Assembly: GCF_029633865.1 (NCBI RefSeq)
Contig: NC_079213.1
Location: 83,920,803 to 83,984,802 of the forward strand
DNA from: Lampris incognitus
Lineage: Eukaryota; Chordata; Actinopteri; Lampriformes; Lampridae
DNA length: 64,000 nucleotides
Reading direction: 5' to 3'
Shown here piece by piece: positions 29,798-40,974 of the stretch. Both the position numbers and the translations under genes were made by a program. Numbering within the stretch: position 1 is the stretch's first letter; each line of letters begins with the position of its first letter. The notes under the pieces are model-generated. The model was not told the origin of the DNA. It made no database searches and saw nothing but the letters and a program-made list of their open reading frames with translations.

Positions 29798-32690
29798 CAG
29801 TCCATCCCACATAGTCCTTTAAGCTGGCTGGGGGTTGCCGATCACGACGATTGGATCTTCTCGGCCCATCTTCCGTCTGGGCTACAGGATTCTCCTCATT
29901 CCTTTCATTAGATTCATCATGGTGAGTGAGTACCGGTGTGCGGGATGGGTCGGCCCGGGTGATCATTGAAGATGTACTAGCCTCATCAGAGCAGGTAGGT
30001 GACTGCTCCAAACAGTTGGAGTTTTCTTCTGTGACATGAGGACAAGTATCCTCTCTTTTCCTCATGCTGAACTCTGGAGCCTCAGCGCTAAGGATACTAC
30101 CTTCCAAGCCTACGACAGATTCTTTCGATTCTTCAGTTTCAAGTTGATTCTCTTCAAAGGGCTGTCTCTTTTTACTGTGTAACTTAGGGCCACACCGTTC
30201 TTCACCAGCCGAGTCTTCTTCTGGGGTGTGCTGGTTGACAGGGAGAAATCCACATGGGTCCCTATGCAGCACACGTTCTCGCCTCTCATCATCTTCTGGC
30301 TTCACCACGTAAACTGGAATTTCTGCATGTGGCTGCTTCACCACCACATAGACGGTAGGCTCCCAGCGATCTGCTAATTTATGCTTCTTTCGGATATTTA
30401 CATTTCGAACAAGAACCCGGTCGCCAATTTCAATAGCAGCAGCTGTCACTCTCTTGTCCCATCTTTTCTTGTTAAGGAGCTGTCTCTTCTCAGCACTCTC
30501 TGTGGCTAGCTTGTAGGCATATCTCAGCCTTGCCTTCAGCTCACGGACATATTGGGAGTGAGTCTTGGGATGATGTCCAGCCGGGCTTATCCCAAAGCAG
30601 AGATCTATGGGCAGGCGGGGTTGTCGACCGAACATTAAGAAGAACGGTGACTCTCCTGTCGCATCATTCATTGTGCAGTTGTATGCATGGACAAGGGGGC
30701 GCACATACTTCCTCCAATGTTCTTTTTTCTTGTCACTCAGTGTGCCCATGAGGTCTAGCAGTGTCCGATTAAACCGTTCCACTGTTTTTCCCCTGGGATG
30801 GAATGGCGTAGTCCTGGACTTCACTCCTGCCAGCGTACACAACTCTGCTACCACTTCCGATTCAAAATTCGCCCCTTGGTCACTGTGTATTCTCTTCGGG
30901 AAACCAAAATTGCAGATCAGATTTCCCCAAAGGATAGTTGCCACTGTCTTGGTGGTCTGATCTTTTGTTGGGAACGCCTGTGCATATTTGGTAAAATGAT
31001 CCGTTACCACTAAAATATTTCTAGTATCTCTTGAATCTGGCTCCAATGAAAGAAAGTCGGTGCAGACTAGCTCTAATGGAGAATAGACCTTGATGTTAAC
31101 CATCTTGGCTGCTTTCTGAGCACGGGCTTTCCTTTTGAGACATCTTTCACAAGTCCTGCACTTTTGCTCCACTGAATCGGACATCTTTGGCCAATAGACT
31201 CTTGCACGTGCCAGTTCTAGTGTTCTCTCATACCCCATATGTCCAGTCTCATCATGAACTCCCTCTAGAGATCTTTCTCTATGACTGGCAGGGATCACAA
31301 GTTGATTGTAATGTTGGCCATTTTGATTTGCCACTCGACGATAAAGCACTTGATCAATCAGAATCAGTTTTGGTCTTTCTCTCCAGAGGAAGCACCCTTC
31401 ATGAGATTCCTGTTGACGATCTATATTGCTTAGCCTTGCACCAGCTTCCGTTAACTCAATGACCTGTTTGATTGTAGCATCTTCTCTCTGAAGTCGTTGC
31501 CAATCAGAGCTTGTCATACTCGGTAGAGTGGACTGCCCTGGCCAGGGTTCTGGATCCTCCAGGTCCTCTGGAATAGCGTCTTCACTACAAAGAAGTGTTT
31601 CCACCGATGGCATCACTTCTGCGGGACCTTCTTCCTCTTCATCTACCCCCGAGTTTTCAGGTTGCACCATATGGTTCCGACATTGCACATGTTGTCCCAA
31701 ACAGATGGTTTTGGTGACTTCTTGATTTAAAACTTCAAAATCCTGTGGAGCATGCATCGCCCGGTCCATCAGGCTTGAGACCCTCCTCTCGATCTCCTCA
31801 GAGTCTTCATCGTTTTCCGCCTCCTTTTGGGGTCTTCTTGACAACCCGTCAGCATCTACATTGCTTCTCCCTGCCCTGTACTTGATGTCAAAATTGTACA
31901 ACGAGAGTGCTGCAAGCCACCTATGTCCAGCAGCATCCAACTTGGCGGTGGTTCGAGCATAGGTCAAGGGGTTGTTATCGGTGAGGACACTGAAGGAAGC
32001 ACCATAGAGATAGTCATGGAACTTTTCACATATGGACCACTTTAATGCCAGAAATTCCAGCTTGTGCACCGGATAGTTCCTTTCACTCTTGGTGAGACCT
32101 CTGCTGGCATATGCGATCACTCTGGTCTTCCCTTCTTGTACCTGATATAGCGCAGCACCCAGGCTGGTGATGCTGGTGTCTGTATGCACGATGTAAGGCA
32201 ACTTCCAGTCAGCAAAACCCAGGACAGGGACGGTGGTCAATTTCTGTATAAGGGTCTCAAAAGCAGTCTGACATGCTGAGTTCCACTTTCCTGCCAACGA
32301 CTGCGCCTTTGCTCTGGAGTGATGAGACACTGTTTTGGATCTGGTGGAGAACTCCCCTTGTAGCAGTTCGTTCAAAGGTTTGGCAGTGTTCGAGTAGTTT
32401 TCCACGAAGCGCCGGTAGTATCCTGAGAAGCCCAGAAAAGATCTGAGATCTTTGACGGTCTTTGGCACGGGCCACTCTTTAATCGCTGAAATCTTGTCAG
32501 GGTCTGGCTGAATACCTTGTTCTGAGATCACATGTCCGAGATATTTAACAGACGTCTGGAAGAACTTGCACTTCCCTGGCGAAAGTTTCAGTCCAAACGT
32601 CGAGATCCTCTCCAGAACCTTCATCAGCCGTTCCTCGTGCTTTTCTGCTGTGTCGGAAAATATTATCAGATCGTCAAGGAATGCAATCAC
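29760..32690 (-). CDS. Gypsy F pol fragment: RT (from YxDD), RNase H, integrase
   Basis: A 976-residue open frame begins at the RT catalytic box (FLDDLIIFSDTAE, residues 4-16). RT connection and RNase H follow (HTDTSITSLGAAL, TDNNPLTYA, NVDADGLSRRP), then an acidic spacer with many Glu, and a complete integrase: zinc finger (H..H, CRTCERC), VCTDFLSLE, HSDQGANFESEVV, GKTVERFNRTL and a C-terminal module (RWDKRVTAAAIEIGDRVLVRN). The tail (SNRRDRQPPASLKDYVGW) is typical of gypsy pol ends; the final residues up to the stop are read from the adjoining LTR. The frame is open throughout, but RT lacks its N-terminal half. Confidence 0.9.
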   Translation of the reverse strand: MIAFLDDLIIFSDTAEKHEERLMKVLERISTFGLKLSPGKCKFFQTSVKYLGHVISEQGIQPDPDKISAIKEWPVPKTVKDLRSFLGFSGYYRRFVENYSNTAKPLNELLQGEFSTRSKTVSHHSRAKAQSLAGKWNSACQTAFETLIQKLTTVPVLGFADWKLPYIVHTDTSITSLGAALYQVQEGKTRVIAYASRGLTKSERNYPVHKLEFLALKWSICEKFHDYLYGASFSVLTDNNPLTYARTTAKLDAAGHRWLAALSLYNFDIKYRAGRSNVDADGLSRRPQKEAENDEDSEEIERRVSSLMDRAMHAPQDFEVLNQEVTKTICLGQHVQCRNHMVQPENSGVDEEEEGPAEVMPSVETLLCSEDAIPEDLEDPEPWPGQSTLPSMTSSDWQRLQREDATIKQVIELTEAGARLSNIDRQQESHEGCFLWRERPKLILIDQVLYRRVANQNGQHYNQLVIPASHRERSLEGVHDETGHMGYERTLELARARVYWPKMSDSVEQKCRTCERCLKRKARAQKAAKMVNIKVYSPLELVCTDFLSLEPDSRDTRNILVVTDHFTKYAQAFPTKDQTTKTVATILWGNLICNFGFPKRIHSDQGANFESEVVAELCTLAGVKSRTTPFHPRGKTVERFNRTLLDLMGTLSDKKKEHWRKYVRPLVHAYNCTMNDATGESPFFLMFGRQPRLPIDLCFGISPAGHHPKTHSQYVRELKARLRYAYKLATESAEKRQLLNKKRWDKRVTAAAIEIGDRVLVRNVNIRKKHKLADRWEPTVYVVVKQPHAEIPVYVVKPEDDERRERVLHRDPCGFLPVNQHTPEEDSAGEERCGPKLHSKKRQPFEENQLETEESKESVVGLEGSILSAEAPEFSMRKREDTCPHVTEENSNCLEQSPTCSDEASTSSMITRADPSRTPVLTHHDESNERNEENPVAQTEDGPRRSNRRDRQPPASLKDYVGWTVLCIDKCSIIHC

Positions 32691-32693
32691 TTC
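29798..32693 (-). mobile_element. Ty3/gypsy retrotransposon F, 3' half
   Basis: Minus-strand gypsy cut inside its RT at about 32,693, next to a DNA transposon, and ending at 29,798 against the inverted LTR. No LTR that is clearly its own is visible; the neighbouring LTR belongs to the gypsy C family. Confidence 0.85.
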
Positions 32694-32722
32694 CTATAGG
32701 TTCTACTCCAGCCAATTCCTCT

Positions 32723-34060
32723 CTAACAAGAAAACCTGTATTCCTCTCTAACAAGGACACCTCTGTCTGCAAGGATCTCATCCCTATACTCAAGTTTTCC
32801 CAAAAAGCCAGAATCTAAAGTTATTAACTTGTCAGAGGCACGACCTCCCCACTCATCAGACAAAAAAGATATAGCTCCTGCTGGTGTTATTCCAATTAGA
32901 TACTTGATTGTGTTTTGGTGCTTATAATTTGACCAGGTTTCAGCTCTTCCTCTTCGATTGTATGTTCTCTCTATAAAAATCTCAGTACAGTCTAAAATAC
33001 AACGACAATTTTTAATTTTGGGTTTCAAACACTTTGGCATGTTTGCTCTCACTGCATCCTTACTTGGCCACATTATCAAAGGGTTCAGTATTGAGGATAA
33101 CATGGGAATCCACTGCCTTAAGATTTTTGATACAGTTGAGAATGGAAGCCCAAATCTGTAGGCAAGGTCTCTGTTGGTGAGTCCAAGTTGGACTTTCATT
33201 AGAACCAAAAGGAGGTGGTTCTCCCAGTTTAACCCACCCTTCAGCACAAGTGTGCTTCTTTTTACAATGTTCAACAGCCACATGAAAACCTGCAATGACT
33301 GTGAACTGGTAAAAAAAAACAAAAAAAAACAACACATTTTAGAGTTTGTCTCCTTTATGGAATCAAACCCAAAATTGGACTGCTTAAGCTGCTCCTTCAG
33401 TTTTCTATTCTCTTCCTGTATGGCCTCCAGTTCTCTTTTCACAGCTTCGTAGTCTTCATGGAGCTGGTTGTACTGCAGGTTGAGTTGATCCATCTCTTTT
33501 TTGGCTAAAAACTCGCCTTCATCTACAAAAAAAAAATACTTACCTCTCCATGTTCAACACATCACAAAAACCAGCCAGCACCAAACATTCACAGACATGC
33601 ACACAACACACACAAACACACACACTAAACAGTATAGCTTGCACATACCTTCAGAGGATTCAAGAGGGTCTGCCTCAGTTTCTCCTGTGGGGCTGGCAAC
33701 AGCAGCTTTAGCTTCATCCCGCCTTCTCTTTGTTTCATATCTAGGGCAAACAGTGGAGTACAATCAAGTTAATGCACTAAATAATGATCAACATAAAAAT
33801 GCAATAACATAACAAGGCCAAACAAATACAGCTTATTTGCTCACATACTAAGGCAGATTAGAATATTACAAACGATGACTAAATGGCCATATACTACAAG
33901 TATACATGACATGACACATACCTTGCCACCTTTCCTGTACTGTCTCAGCGCTAAAGGAAAAAATGGATGGAACAAAATCTGGACTACCATGAACCGGTCT
34001 CCTGAAAAGAAAAAGCGAAAAATGAGCTTGGCTAGTTGTTTAACCACCATCATAATGAGC
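32723..34060 (-). pseudogene. THAP/Harbinger-type (DDE_Tnp_4-like) transposase fragment with introns
   Basis: The minus-strand frame 32723-33493 has a coiled coil (EDYEAVKRELEAIQEENRKL), a helix-turn-helix (TNRDLAYRFGLPFSTVSKIL) and the first catalytic Asp in ILDCTEIFIE, then TWSNYKHQNTIKYLIGITP and a second Asp in EILADRG. The third acidic residue is missing because the gene is cut near 32,740. Upstream exons can be seen: 33651-33740 (KRRRDEAKAAVASPTGE..., bounded by AG and GT on the minus strand) and a piece near 33,930-34,010 (SPDFVPSIFSF, like the end of a THAP zinc finger). This is a spliced DNA-transposon gene that would cut and move its element. The superfamily (PIF/Harbinger or the related ISL2EU group) is inferred. 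Confidence 0.75.
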
Positions 34061-34239
34061 AACAAATGAGCAACAAATGCACAAAAACATGCATTAATAT
34101 TCATTCAGAGCTACAAAACATGTAATCTATGCTCGAAAATTTAGTATAACACTGAGCATAACTAAACAACTTCAAGTTACGCCAAGAGTCTTAGTTAAGA
34201 TATTAAATATGCCAGAATATATATCTTAATTGTTTTAGC

Positions 34240-34560
34240 TAACTGGAGATAAAAGTGGAAGTGCAGACGAGCTGAAGGCCGCTATCAAAGCAACCTGGGC
34301 TTCCATAACACCTCAGCAGTGCCACAGGCTGATTGCCTCCATGCCACTCCGCATTACTGCAGTAATTCGTGCAAAAGGAGCCCCGATCAAGTATTGAGTG
34401 CACAAATGAACATACTTTTCAGAAGATCGACATTTCTGTATTATAAATCCTTTTTTTGATTGGTCTTATGTAATATTCTAATATATTGAGATACTGGATT
34501 TTTGATTTTCATGAGCTGTAAGCCTTAATCATCAAGATTTTAAAAAAAAGAAAAAAAGAA
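34240..34560 (+). pseudogene. Tc1-like transposase C-terminus and 3' flank
   Basis: Translation near 34,270-34,398 gives ELKAAIKATWASITPQQCHR and then LIASMPLRITAVIRAKGAPI followed by KY and a stop, the standard C-terminal end of Tc1-family transposases. An AT-rich 3' flank follows. The rest of the transposase is absent, so this is a small relic. Confidence 0.7.
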
Positions 34561-34571
34561 AGGCAGAGCCA

Positions 34572-35755
34572 ATGATCAAATGGTGGAAGTTGAAGAAGGA
34601 AAACTGTTGTGTGGAGTTGAGGGAGGAGTTAAGACAGGCACTGGGTGGTAGTGAAGAGTTGCCAGATGGCTGGACAACCACTGCAGGAATAGTGAGGGAG
34701 ACAGCTAGGAAGGTACTTGGTGTGTCATCAGGACAGAGGAAGGAAGACAAGGAGACTTGGTGGTGGAATGAGGAGGTACAGCAAAATATACAGAGGGAGA
34801 GGTTGGCAAAGAAGAAGTGGGATAGTCAGAGAGATGAAAAAAGTAGACAGGAGTACAAGGAGATGCAGTGTCAACTGAAGAGAGAGGTGGCAAAGGCAAA
34901 GGAAAAGGCTTATGGTGACTTGTGTGAGAAGTTAGACACTAAGGAAGGAGAAAAGGACTTGTACCGATTGGCTAGACAGAGTGACCGAGCTTGGAAGGAT
35001 GTGCAACAGGTTAGGGCGATCAGAGATGGAAATGTGCTGACAAGTGAGGAGAGTGTGTTGAGAAGGTGGAAGGAGTACTTTGAGGGGTTGATGAATGAAG
35101 AAAATGAGAGAGAGAAAGTTGGATGATGTGGGGATAGTGAATCAGGAAGTGTGAAGGATTAGCAAGGAGGAAGTGAGGGCAGCTATGAAGAGGATGAAGA
35201 GTGGCAAGGCAGTTGGTCCTGATGACATACCTGTGGTGGCATGGAGATGTTTAGGAGAGATGGCAGTGGGGTTTTTAACTAGACTGTTTAACACAATCTT
35301 GGAAAGTGAGAGGATGCCTGAGGAGTGGAGAAGAAACATACTGGTACCGATTTTCAAGAATAAGAGCGATGTGCAGAATTGTAGCAACTACAGAGGTATA
35401 AAGTTGATCAGCCACAGCATGATGACATGGGAAAGAGTAATAGAAGCTAGGTTAAGAGGAGAGGTGATGATTAGCGAGCAACAGTATGGTTTCATGCCAT
35501 GAAAGAGCACTAACATCTGATGTTTAGTTTGAGAATGTTGAATGAGATGTATAGAGAAGGAGTTACATTGTGTCTTTGTGGATTTGGAGAAAGCATATGA
35601 CAGGGTGCAGAGAGAGGAGGTGTGGTATTGTTTAAGGAAGTCGGGAGCTGCAGAGAAGTATGTAGGAGTGGTGCAGGATATGTATAAGGGAAGTGTGACA
35701 ATGGTGAGGTGTGTGGTTGGAATGACAGATGGGCTCAAGGTGGAGGTGGGACCCC
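34572..35755 (+). pseudogene. RTE-like LINE reverse transcriptase fragment
   Basis: Frames 34572-35126, 35173-35502 and 35542-35772 together give the linker before RT (ETWWWNEEVQQNIQRERLAKKKW, LRRWKEYFEGLMNEE), RT blocks (MKSGKAVGPDDIPV, EEWRRNILVPIFKNK, NYRGIKLISHSMMTWERVIE) and the first catalytic-site block ([15 protein letters not shown]). Frameshifts and stops separate them, and the second catalytic (YADD) box is missing because the copy ends near 35,755. The same family occurs inverted at 40975-42352. The clade name is inferred. Confidence 0.85.
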
Positions 35756-36944
35756 TTTCTCGTTTGCAATAATGACGGGAAAGTCTTCTCAGGACTACGA
35801 CGACGACGGATTCTTCTTGTGTGTGTGCACGTGAGAACCGTGCACAGACGGACACTAGATGGCGAGCCCCACCCAAGGAACTCTTACCTATTGAAAGGAC
35901 ATCTGGATCACCTCATCTACACCACCTCCATATGGTTTGACCTACCTGAACAGACCGTTGTTCCATCTTTCTGGTAGGATTGTGGAACTTTGGATTTCTC
36001 ATTCTCAGTGAGGAAGCTGGACTGAGATTACAGAACTGATTATTCATTTGAACTTGAACCACAAGGACTATCCAAAGATTTAAAGGGTTACTTTCTTTAT
36101 TTTTGTTTTGGTGTATTCTGATTGTTCAAGTTGATCTTGATTGGTGTTTCTCCTGTTAAAAAAGAGTGTTAAAGGGTTAGTCACCTAAAAAAGGTATTAG
36201 TGAATTTAAAGGTTAAAGTGAAATTATACTTACCTGTAGTTACCTAGAAGGGAAAAAAGAATGTAACACTTACCTCGTACCTGGAAAAAAAAGAGATTAT
36301 ACTTACCGGTCACCTGAAAAAGAAAATAGAGTTAACTCAATATAAAATAAATAGCTCTAAACTTCAAATTAGTGATATAAATAGACGTATAAAACTTAAA
36401 AGAACTAAAGTTGATTAAATCAACCTAAAAACTTGAAATAACCTATTCTAAATTATAGAAAGGGTTAAATAAGAAACTGGTAACTCGCCTGGTTTTGTGT
36501 AGCCTACCTTGTCAATACCTTTTGTGTGTGTGTGTGTTATTCAGCGCTGTTGTTTATTAAAATTGCCGGCTTGTTTATACTTTATCCCCTGTCTCTGGTC
36601 TACTACTTAATTGACATACCACTCCCTCCGAGCCTAGAACTGGTCCAGTGGCTTCTAGCTGTCTTCAAAGTGACACAGGTGCTACAAGCACAAATAGGCC
36701 AAAGTATCTACACATAGTGAAAATGAGAAATCCTCTCTACATAGCCTATGTGCCTCCAGACTACTGCCAGCTGATCTAGCTCTGCAGCTACCACTTGGCG
36801 GTCCATTTAAAATGATTGCAACTTTCAACTCCCTGAAATAATCGAAGGCAGCAGCCCATGAGGCCTTGGTCCCTTATTCAGCCATGACTGTCTGGATATC
36901 CTTGTGGACAACACAAGCTCAAGGAGTTCAAAGAAAGTTGAATC
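35756..36944. other. No gene seen; AT-rich, possibly old LTR-type repeat
   Basis: Nothing codes here. Repeated ACTTACC phrases and purine-rich runs occur at 36,220-36,320, and a short GT run lies near 36,525. It may be remains of an unidentified element. Confidence 0.45.
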
Positions 36945-36980
36945 AGTTCAGCTAGGTACAACATTTATTGACATACGTTT

Positions 36981-37011
36981 GTTTCATCACTCATTTAAGT
37001 GACCTCTTCAG
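36981..37011 (-). ncRNA. Hammerhead ribozyme core, PLE2 left copy
   Basis: Minus strand: CTGAAGA (fits the CUGANGA box), stem II GTCACT with a matching AGTGAT, then GAAAC. After it, ACA and TGT can form a short stem III before a C that would be the cleavage site. All core boxes are kept. Confidence 0.72.
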
Positions 37012-37165
37012 TCTAAACTGACTGCAGGTATCCCCACCCTTATAAAAAATGCAGTTGCATTATGACCAAAACCAACGATCGCTTTCATATGCAAATTGCC
37101 GTCAGCATTAACTAGAGTTTCAATGGCCATGTGTACTATTCACAGTGATTGGGGAATGTTTGCAA

Positions 37166-37620
37166 TCACAGCATTGTAAGATGGCGACAGGTGTACTCTC
37201 TTAGCCCCCCCACCCCACCCCCACCCCTCAGTTCAGGGATGGTCGTTCCTCTTAACATAGATGGCCTCTTTGACTCCCTGTTCAAACCAGCGTTCCTCCC
37301 TATCAAGGATGTGCACATCCTCATCCTTGAAAGAGTGACCACTGGCCTGTAGATGGGTGTAGACTGTGGGGTCCTGGCCTTAAATGTTATCTCTTCTGTC
37401 TTGTGCCATCCTCTTGGCCAGCATTTGTTTGGTTTCCCCAGTGTATAAGTCACGACAATCCTCTTGGCACTTAACAGCGTACACCATATTGCTCTGTTTG
37501 TGCCGGGGGACCTGATCCTTGGGGTAGACCAACTTCTGGCACAGCACGTTTTGGGGTTTGAAAGCAACAGAGATGCAGTGTTTGGAAAATACACTGTCGC
37601 CATCTTACAATGCTGTGATT
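37166..37620 (-). pseudogene. PLE2 endonuclease-domain remnant
   Basis: Across frames the minus strand reads a Penelope-type C-terminus: a cysteine pair before the core, then a YTGETKQMLAKRMAQDRR-like endonuclease block, and a DEDVHILDREERW block near 37,300. A stop interrupts the core near 37,380 and frames change several times. The family is the same as PLE3 at 60,805-61,556, and related to but distinct from PLE1. Confidence 0.75.
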
Positions 37621-37772
37621 GCAAACATTCCTAAATCCTCTGTGAATAGTACACATGGCCATTGAAACTCTAGTTAGTGATCACACCCATATTTGCACAT
37701 GAAATTGATCGTTGATTTCAGTCGTACCACTGTATTCTTTATAATGGTGGGGATACCTGTAGTCAGTTTAGA

Positions 37773-37803
37773 CTGAAGAGGTCACTTAGATTAGTGATGA
37801 AAT
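37773..37803 (+). ncRNA. Hammerhead ribozyme core, PLE2 right copy, one core change
   Basis: Same arrangement on the plus strand: CTGAAGA, stem II GTCACT/AGTGAT. The last box reads GAAAT instead of GAAAC, and the following stem is altered, so activity is doubtful. Confidence 0.6.
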
Positions 37804-37850
37804 GTGTCAGTCAATAAACGTTGTATCCAGATGAACTGATTCAACCTTCT

Positions 37851-39230
37851 TTAGTTTTCTTACCTGGAGTATTGAGCATGCATGAAGACACAAGCTCCAG
37901 GGGTGCCTTAGCCCACTGACCCTGTGCCAAAGTCAGGAGGAACAGAGAAGTTCTCCCTGGTGGATCAGTTAAGTAGACAAGGCCAATATCAAAACTTTAG
38001 CTCTACTGAGTTAGACTGAAGGCCTATAGACCGGGCAGGGTTATTTGTATAGCTCTAAATCACAGTCGTAGTCTCGGAGGGTTTCACATTCACACAACGA
38101 AAAACAGGCAAGTGAGATTCATTAGAGGACAACCATTGACATGCTCTATGGGGTCTATTCTTAGACCCCGATTTGGATACCAAAGAATTCCACAAAAAAA
38201 AAAACTTTCGGAGAAAAAAGGAGGAAAAACCTCTGAAAGAGGCATCAGAGGAGTGGTCCCCATTTGGTCTTATATTCCTTTAAACTGTTTCAGACTTTAT
38301 GATAAGAATTTTAAACAGCCAGTTCAGACCAAATGTATGCATTCTGAAGAATATCAATATGTTGGAGTTTGTTGAAAATTAGTTGACATGAAGGCTATAC
38401 AAAATAGACCATTTAAAAGCTAGGCAGTGTTGGGTTACCCTAAGCAATGCAAAGAACGTTGAAGAATAATCTGACAAAAAGTTGTGTAATGTTGAATATT
38501 CCAATATTTTGAGGAATGTTAAGCTGTATGGATATTTTATACAAAACGACTCAAACAGCCCTTGGTGTCATGCCTGGAGCAGAAATGGAGGACGCAAAAG
38601 CACGACTCAGAGATGGACTGGGCTAGAACAACGCTTTAATTAAACAAAGAACTTACAGACAGCAGGGAAGACTCACAACAGGATGTGGCGCATCCTGCGA
38701 ACAAGAGTCAGTCCCTGTCTGTTAACCAATCCGACAAGGAGCTAGGGCAACCAGGGGGAATATATATAGGGGAGCCAATCAGGGAGATTGGGCGCAGGTA
38801 CAGAACATCCAATCATAGAAAGGGGAGGGAGATCGGGCACAGGAACAGAACAGCCAATCGGAGGAAGGGGAAGATGTGAGTGAAGCAGGAGCAATCAGGG
38901 TCAGCAACCGAAATGGCAAGCCATATGAGGGGATGGGGATCACGAGGGCAACACAGGTGCAGGAACATACATGGCAAGCCAATCATGCAGTGGGGGACTG
39001 GTGAGCATAGCTGACCTAGACCACACAACCATGTAAGTTAGCTGCAGAGCAGCTAGTTAGTGTGTCCTAATAACAAGTATGGAGAGGTGTAATGTGGGTA
39101 ACGATTGAAATTACAGGCTATTCACTACAGAGAAATAACCAGGCAATATATCAATAAAATAGATGTAACTAGACTATGATGAGTGGTTATTACTGAGTAA
39201 CATATTAAGTAAAATAAGGTCTTTTCTATA
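37851..39230. other. Repeat-like sequence without coding potential
   Basis: 38,040-38,100 resembles the fish interspersed repeat also seen near 48,310. A block at 38,548-39,060 has a recurrent phrase AGCCAATC(A/G)G followed by purine-rich DNA (three units near 38,770, 38,810 and 38,855). I cannot assign a family. Confidence 0.45.
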
Positions 39231-39485
39231 TCACTAGTTTGCTTCCTTGTAATCATAATGCGCTGTTGAATATAATTAATCAATCACTCTCTGGGATAAA
39301 TTCAAAATCACATTGTGCCAAATGCATGTATTTTGTTTACCAGCTGATTACAGTTTATCGCTTTTACAGAAGGATTCAGAATACTTGTGTTCAGTACAGT
39401 GTGATTTGTGAATTCATCCCACACAGTATTTGATGTGGATTATGCCTAAAAATCTCATTATAATGACAAGGAAGCAAACTAGTGA
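39231..39485. mobile_element. Tc1/mariner-type MITE, 255 bp
   Basis: Terminal inverted repeats of about 30 bp (TCACTAGTTTGCTTCCTTGT at the left end, its complement at the right, 28 of 30 matching) are flanked by TA on both sides. No coding sequence lies inside. The size and TA duplication fit a non-autonomous Tc1/mariner element. Confidence 0.85.
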
Positions 39486-40146
39486 TATGGAAAAGCCCAT
39501 ATTCTATTCAATATGTTCCTCAGTAACTACCGCTCATCATAGTCCACTTACATCTACTTTACTCACACATTACCTGTTTATTTTCAGGTGTTACTCGCAC
39601 ATTACCTGGTTAGTTCCGGGTAATAGACGGTCTGTAATTTAAAGGGTTACCGGGATGTGCACACAGATGTGCAGGAGCCATGGTGAGCTCTTATCTCCAT
39701 GGCAACTGAAGATCCTCCTCACCGATGCTCCGCTGCTGGTCTGTCAAAACAATTACACCACAAACGGGGACCACCCCTCCCCAGTAAATACTCTGTTTTA
39801 ACCTTATCTAAATAAATACAGCTCATTCAGACTCACTTTGAGAGTTGTCTGGCTTTTTGTATAGGGGGGGAACACACCAGTACGGAGCTCTCTGGAGCTG
39901 CCGGTGCCACAGATGCCAGGGTCAAGTCCAGCAACCACACTAATCATCACTAGCTCCCCTGGCAACTAAGACTTGACTGGTGTTATCCTAGTAACCTGTT
40001 GCCATGGGAGACAGAGACATGACAGAGAGGCAGACACCTACAGCAGGCCTGTAGGGAAAATTCACTTTCAAGCTGGCCCTATGCCATCACCATGTAGACT
40101 GCTATGCACATGGAAGGCCAGGCTCGTAAAGAATTCAATCATTCAC

Positions 40147-40147
<1 letters not shown>
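39486..40147. other. No gene seen
   Basis: Non-coding with a few short direct repeats (CTCACACATTACCTG and CTCGCACATTACCTG near 39,560-39,605). Nothing further is recognised. Confidence 0.5.

Positions 40148-40236
<89 letters not shown>
40148..40236. repeat. (GT)n microsatellite
   Basis: About 44 uninterrupted GT units. The long Val-Cys open frames across it are an effect of the repeat. Confidence 0.97.
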
Positions 40237-40237
<1 letters not shown>

Positions 40238-40974
40238 CACACGTGTGGACGCTGCAAGCCCCGCATGGAGGCACACACAAGGCCTTGGTAGAGTCTTACT
40301 GTATGTAGCCGATGGCCAGTTGTGTGGTCTCCACTATAACATTACTTTGATGATCGGAGGTATTCCCCGGTCTCATAGCTTTATTCATTCACCAGTCAAA
40401 CAGCCTGTGTGTCTGTGGTTCCCCGCTATCAGATCTTCCCAGTCATTGTTATGTGCATCATTCAAATGGCAAATGAATCCATGGTGTAAAGCAGAGAAAT
40501 TAACAAAAGGTAAGATGCTCTGCTTTCTCTGAGCAACTCAATTGCTCGGATTTGAGACCAGGTTATTACGACATCAATGCCTTTTAACATTTACACTAAA
40601 AAATTGTCGTCATACAATGGCCCCATTTACTAAACATGTTCTGTGTTTAGCCATAGACACAGTTGCATTCTATCAACAATTAACAATGTTATGATAACAG
40701 CCAGAAATAGGCTAGAATGCTCTCAGATACATTACATTACAAATGTAATTACAGTTTTTAAATAAAGTGAGGAGAACAGCCTCTTGAATATCATTGAGGT
40801 CCCAGGGAATCTTGCTAGCACCATAGCCCAGTTAACTCACCCTCTTGCCACACAGTCCTCTGGTCTGACATGCTTTGTGAAGACTTTAGCCAATAACATC
40901 ATTTTCTATTTACCACTCAGTGGCACGTTGTCCTTGATCTCGCGATGCATTCTGTCTGATGTAGGTTAGCTGAG
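40237..40974. other. No gene seen
   Basis: Unique-looking non-coding sequence between the GT repeat and the LINE 3' end. Confidence 0.5.

Larger units (their letters stand above)
36945..37850 (-). mobile_element. Penelope-like element PLE2 with inverted 3' ends
   Basis: A minus-strand PLE end (36945-37620) is followed by an inverted copy of its own 3' region (about 37,596-37,850). The repeated parts share the CATTGTAAGATGGCGACAG region, the TGAATAGTACACATGGCCAT phrase and the hammerhead. This is the same layout as PLE1 but in a different subfamily, and the inverted copy lacks the protein domain. Confidence 0.82.

Noticed and set aside
40104..40532. 142-residue open frame with a long Val-Cys run
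   Set aside because: It is created by the (GT)n microsatellite; no start context, splice sites or family motif.
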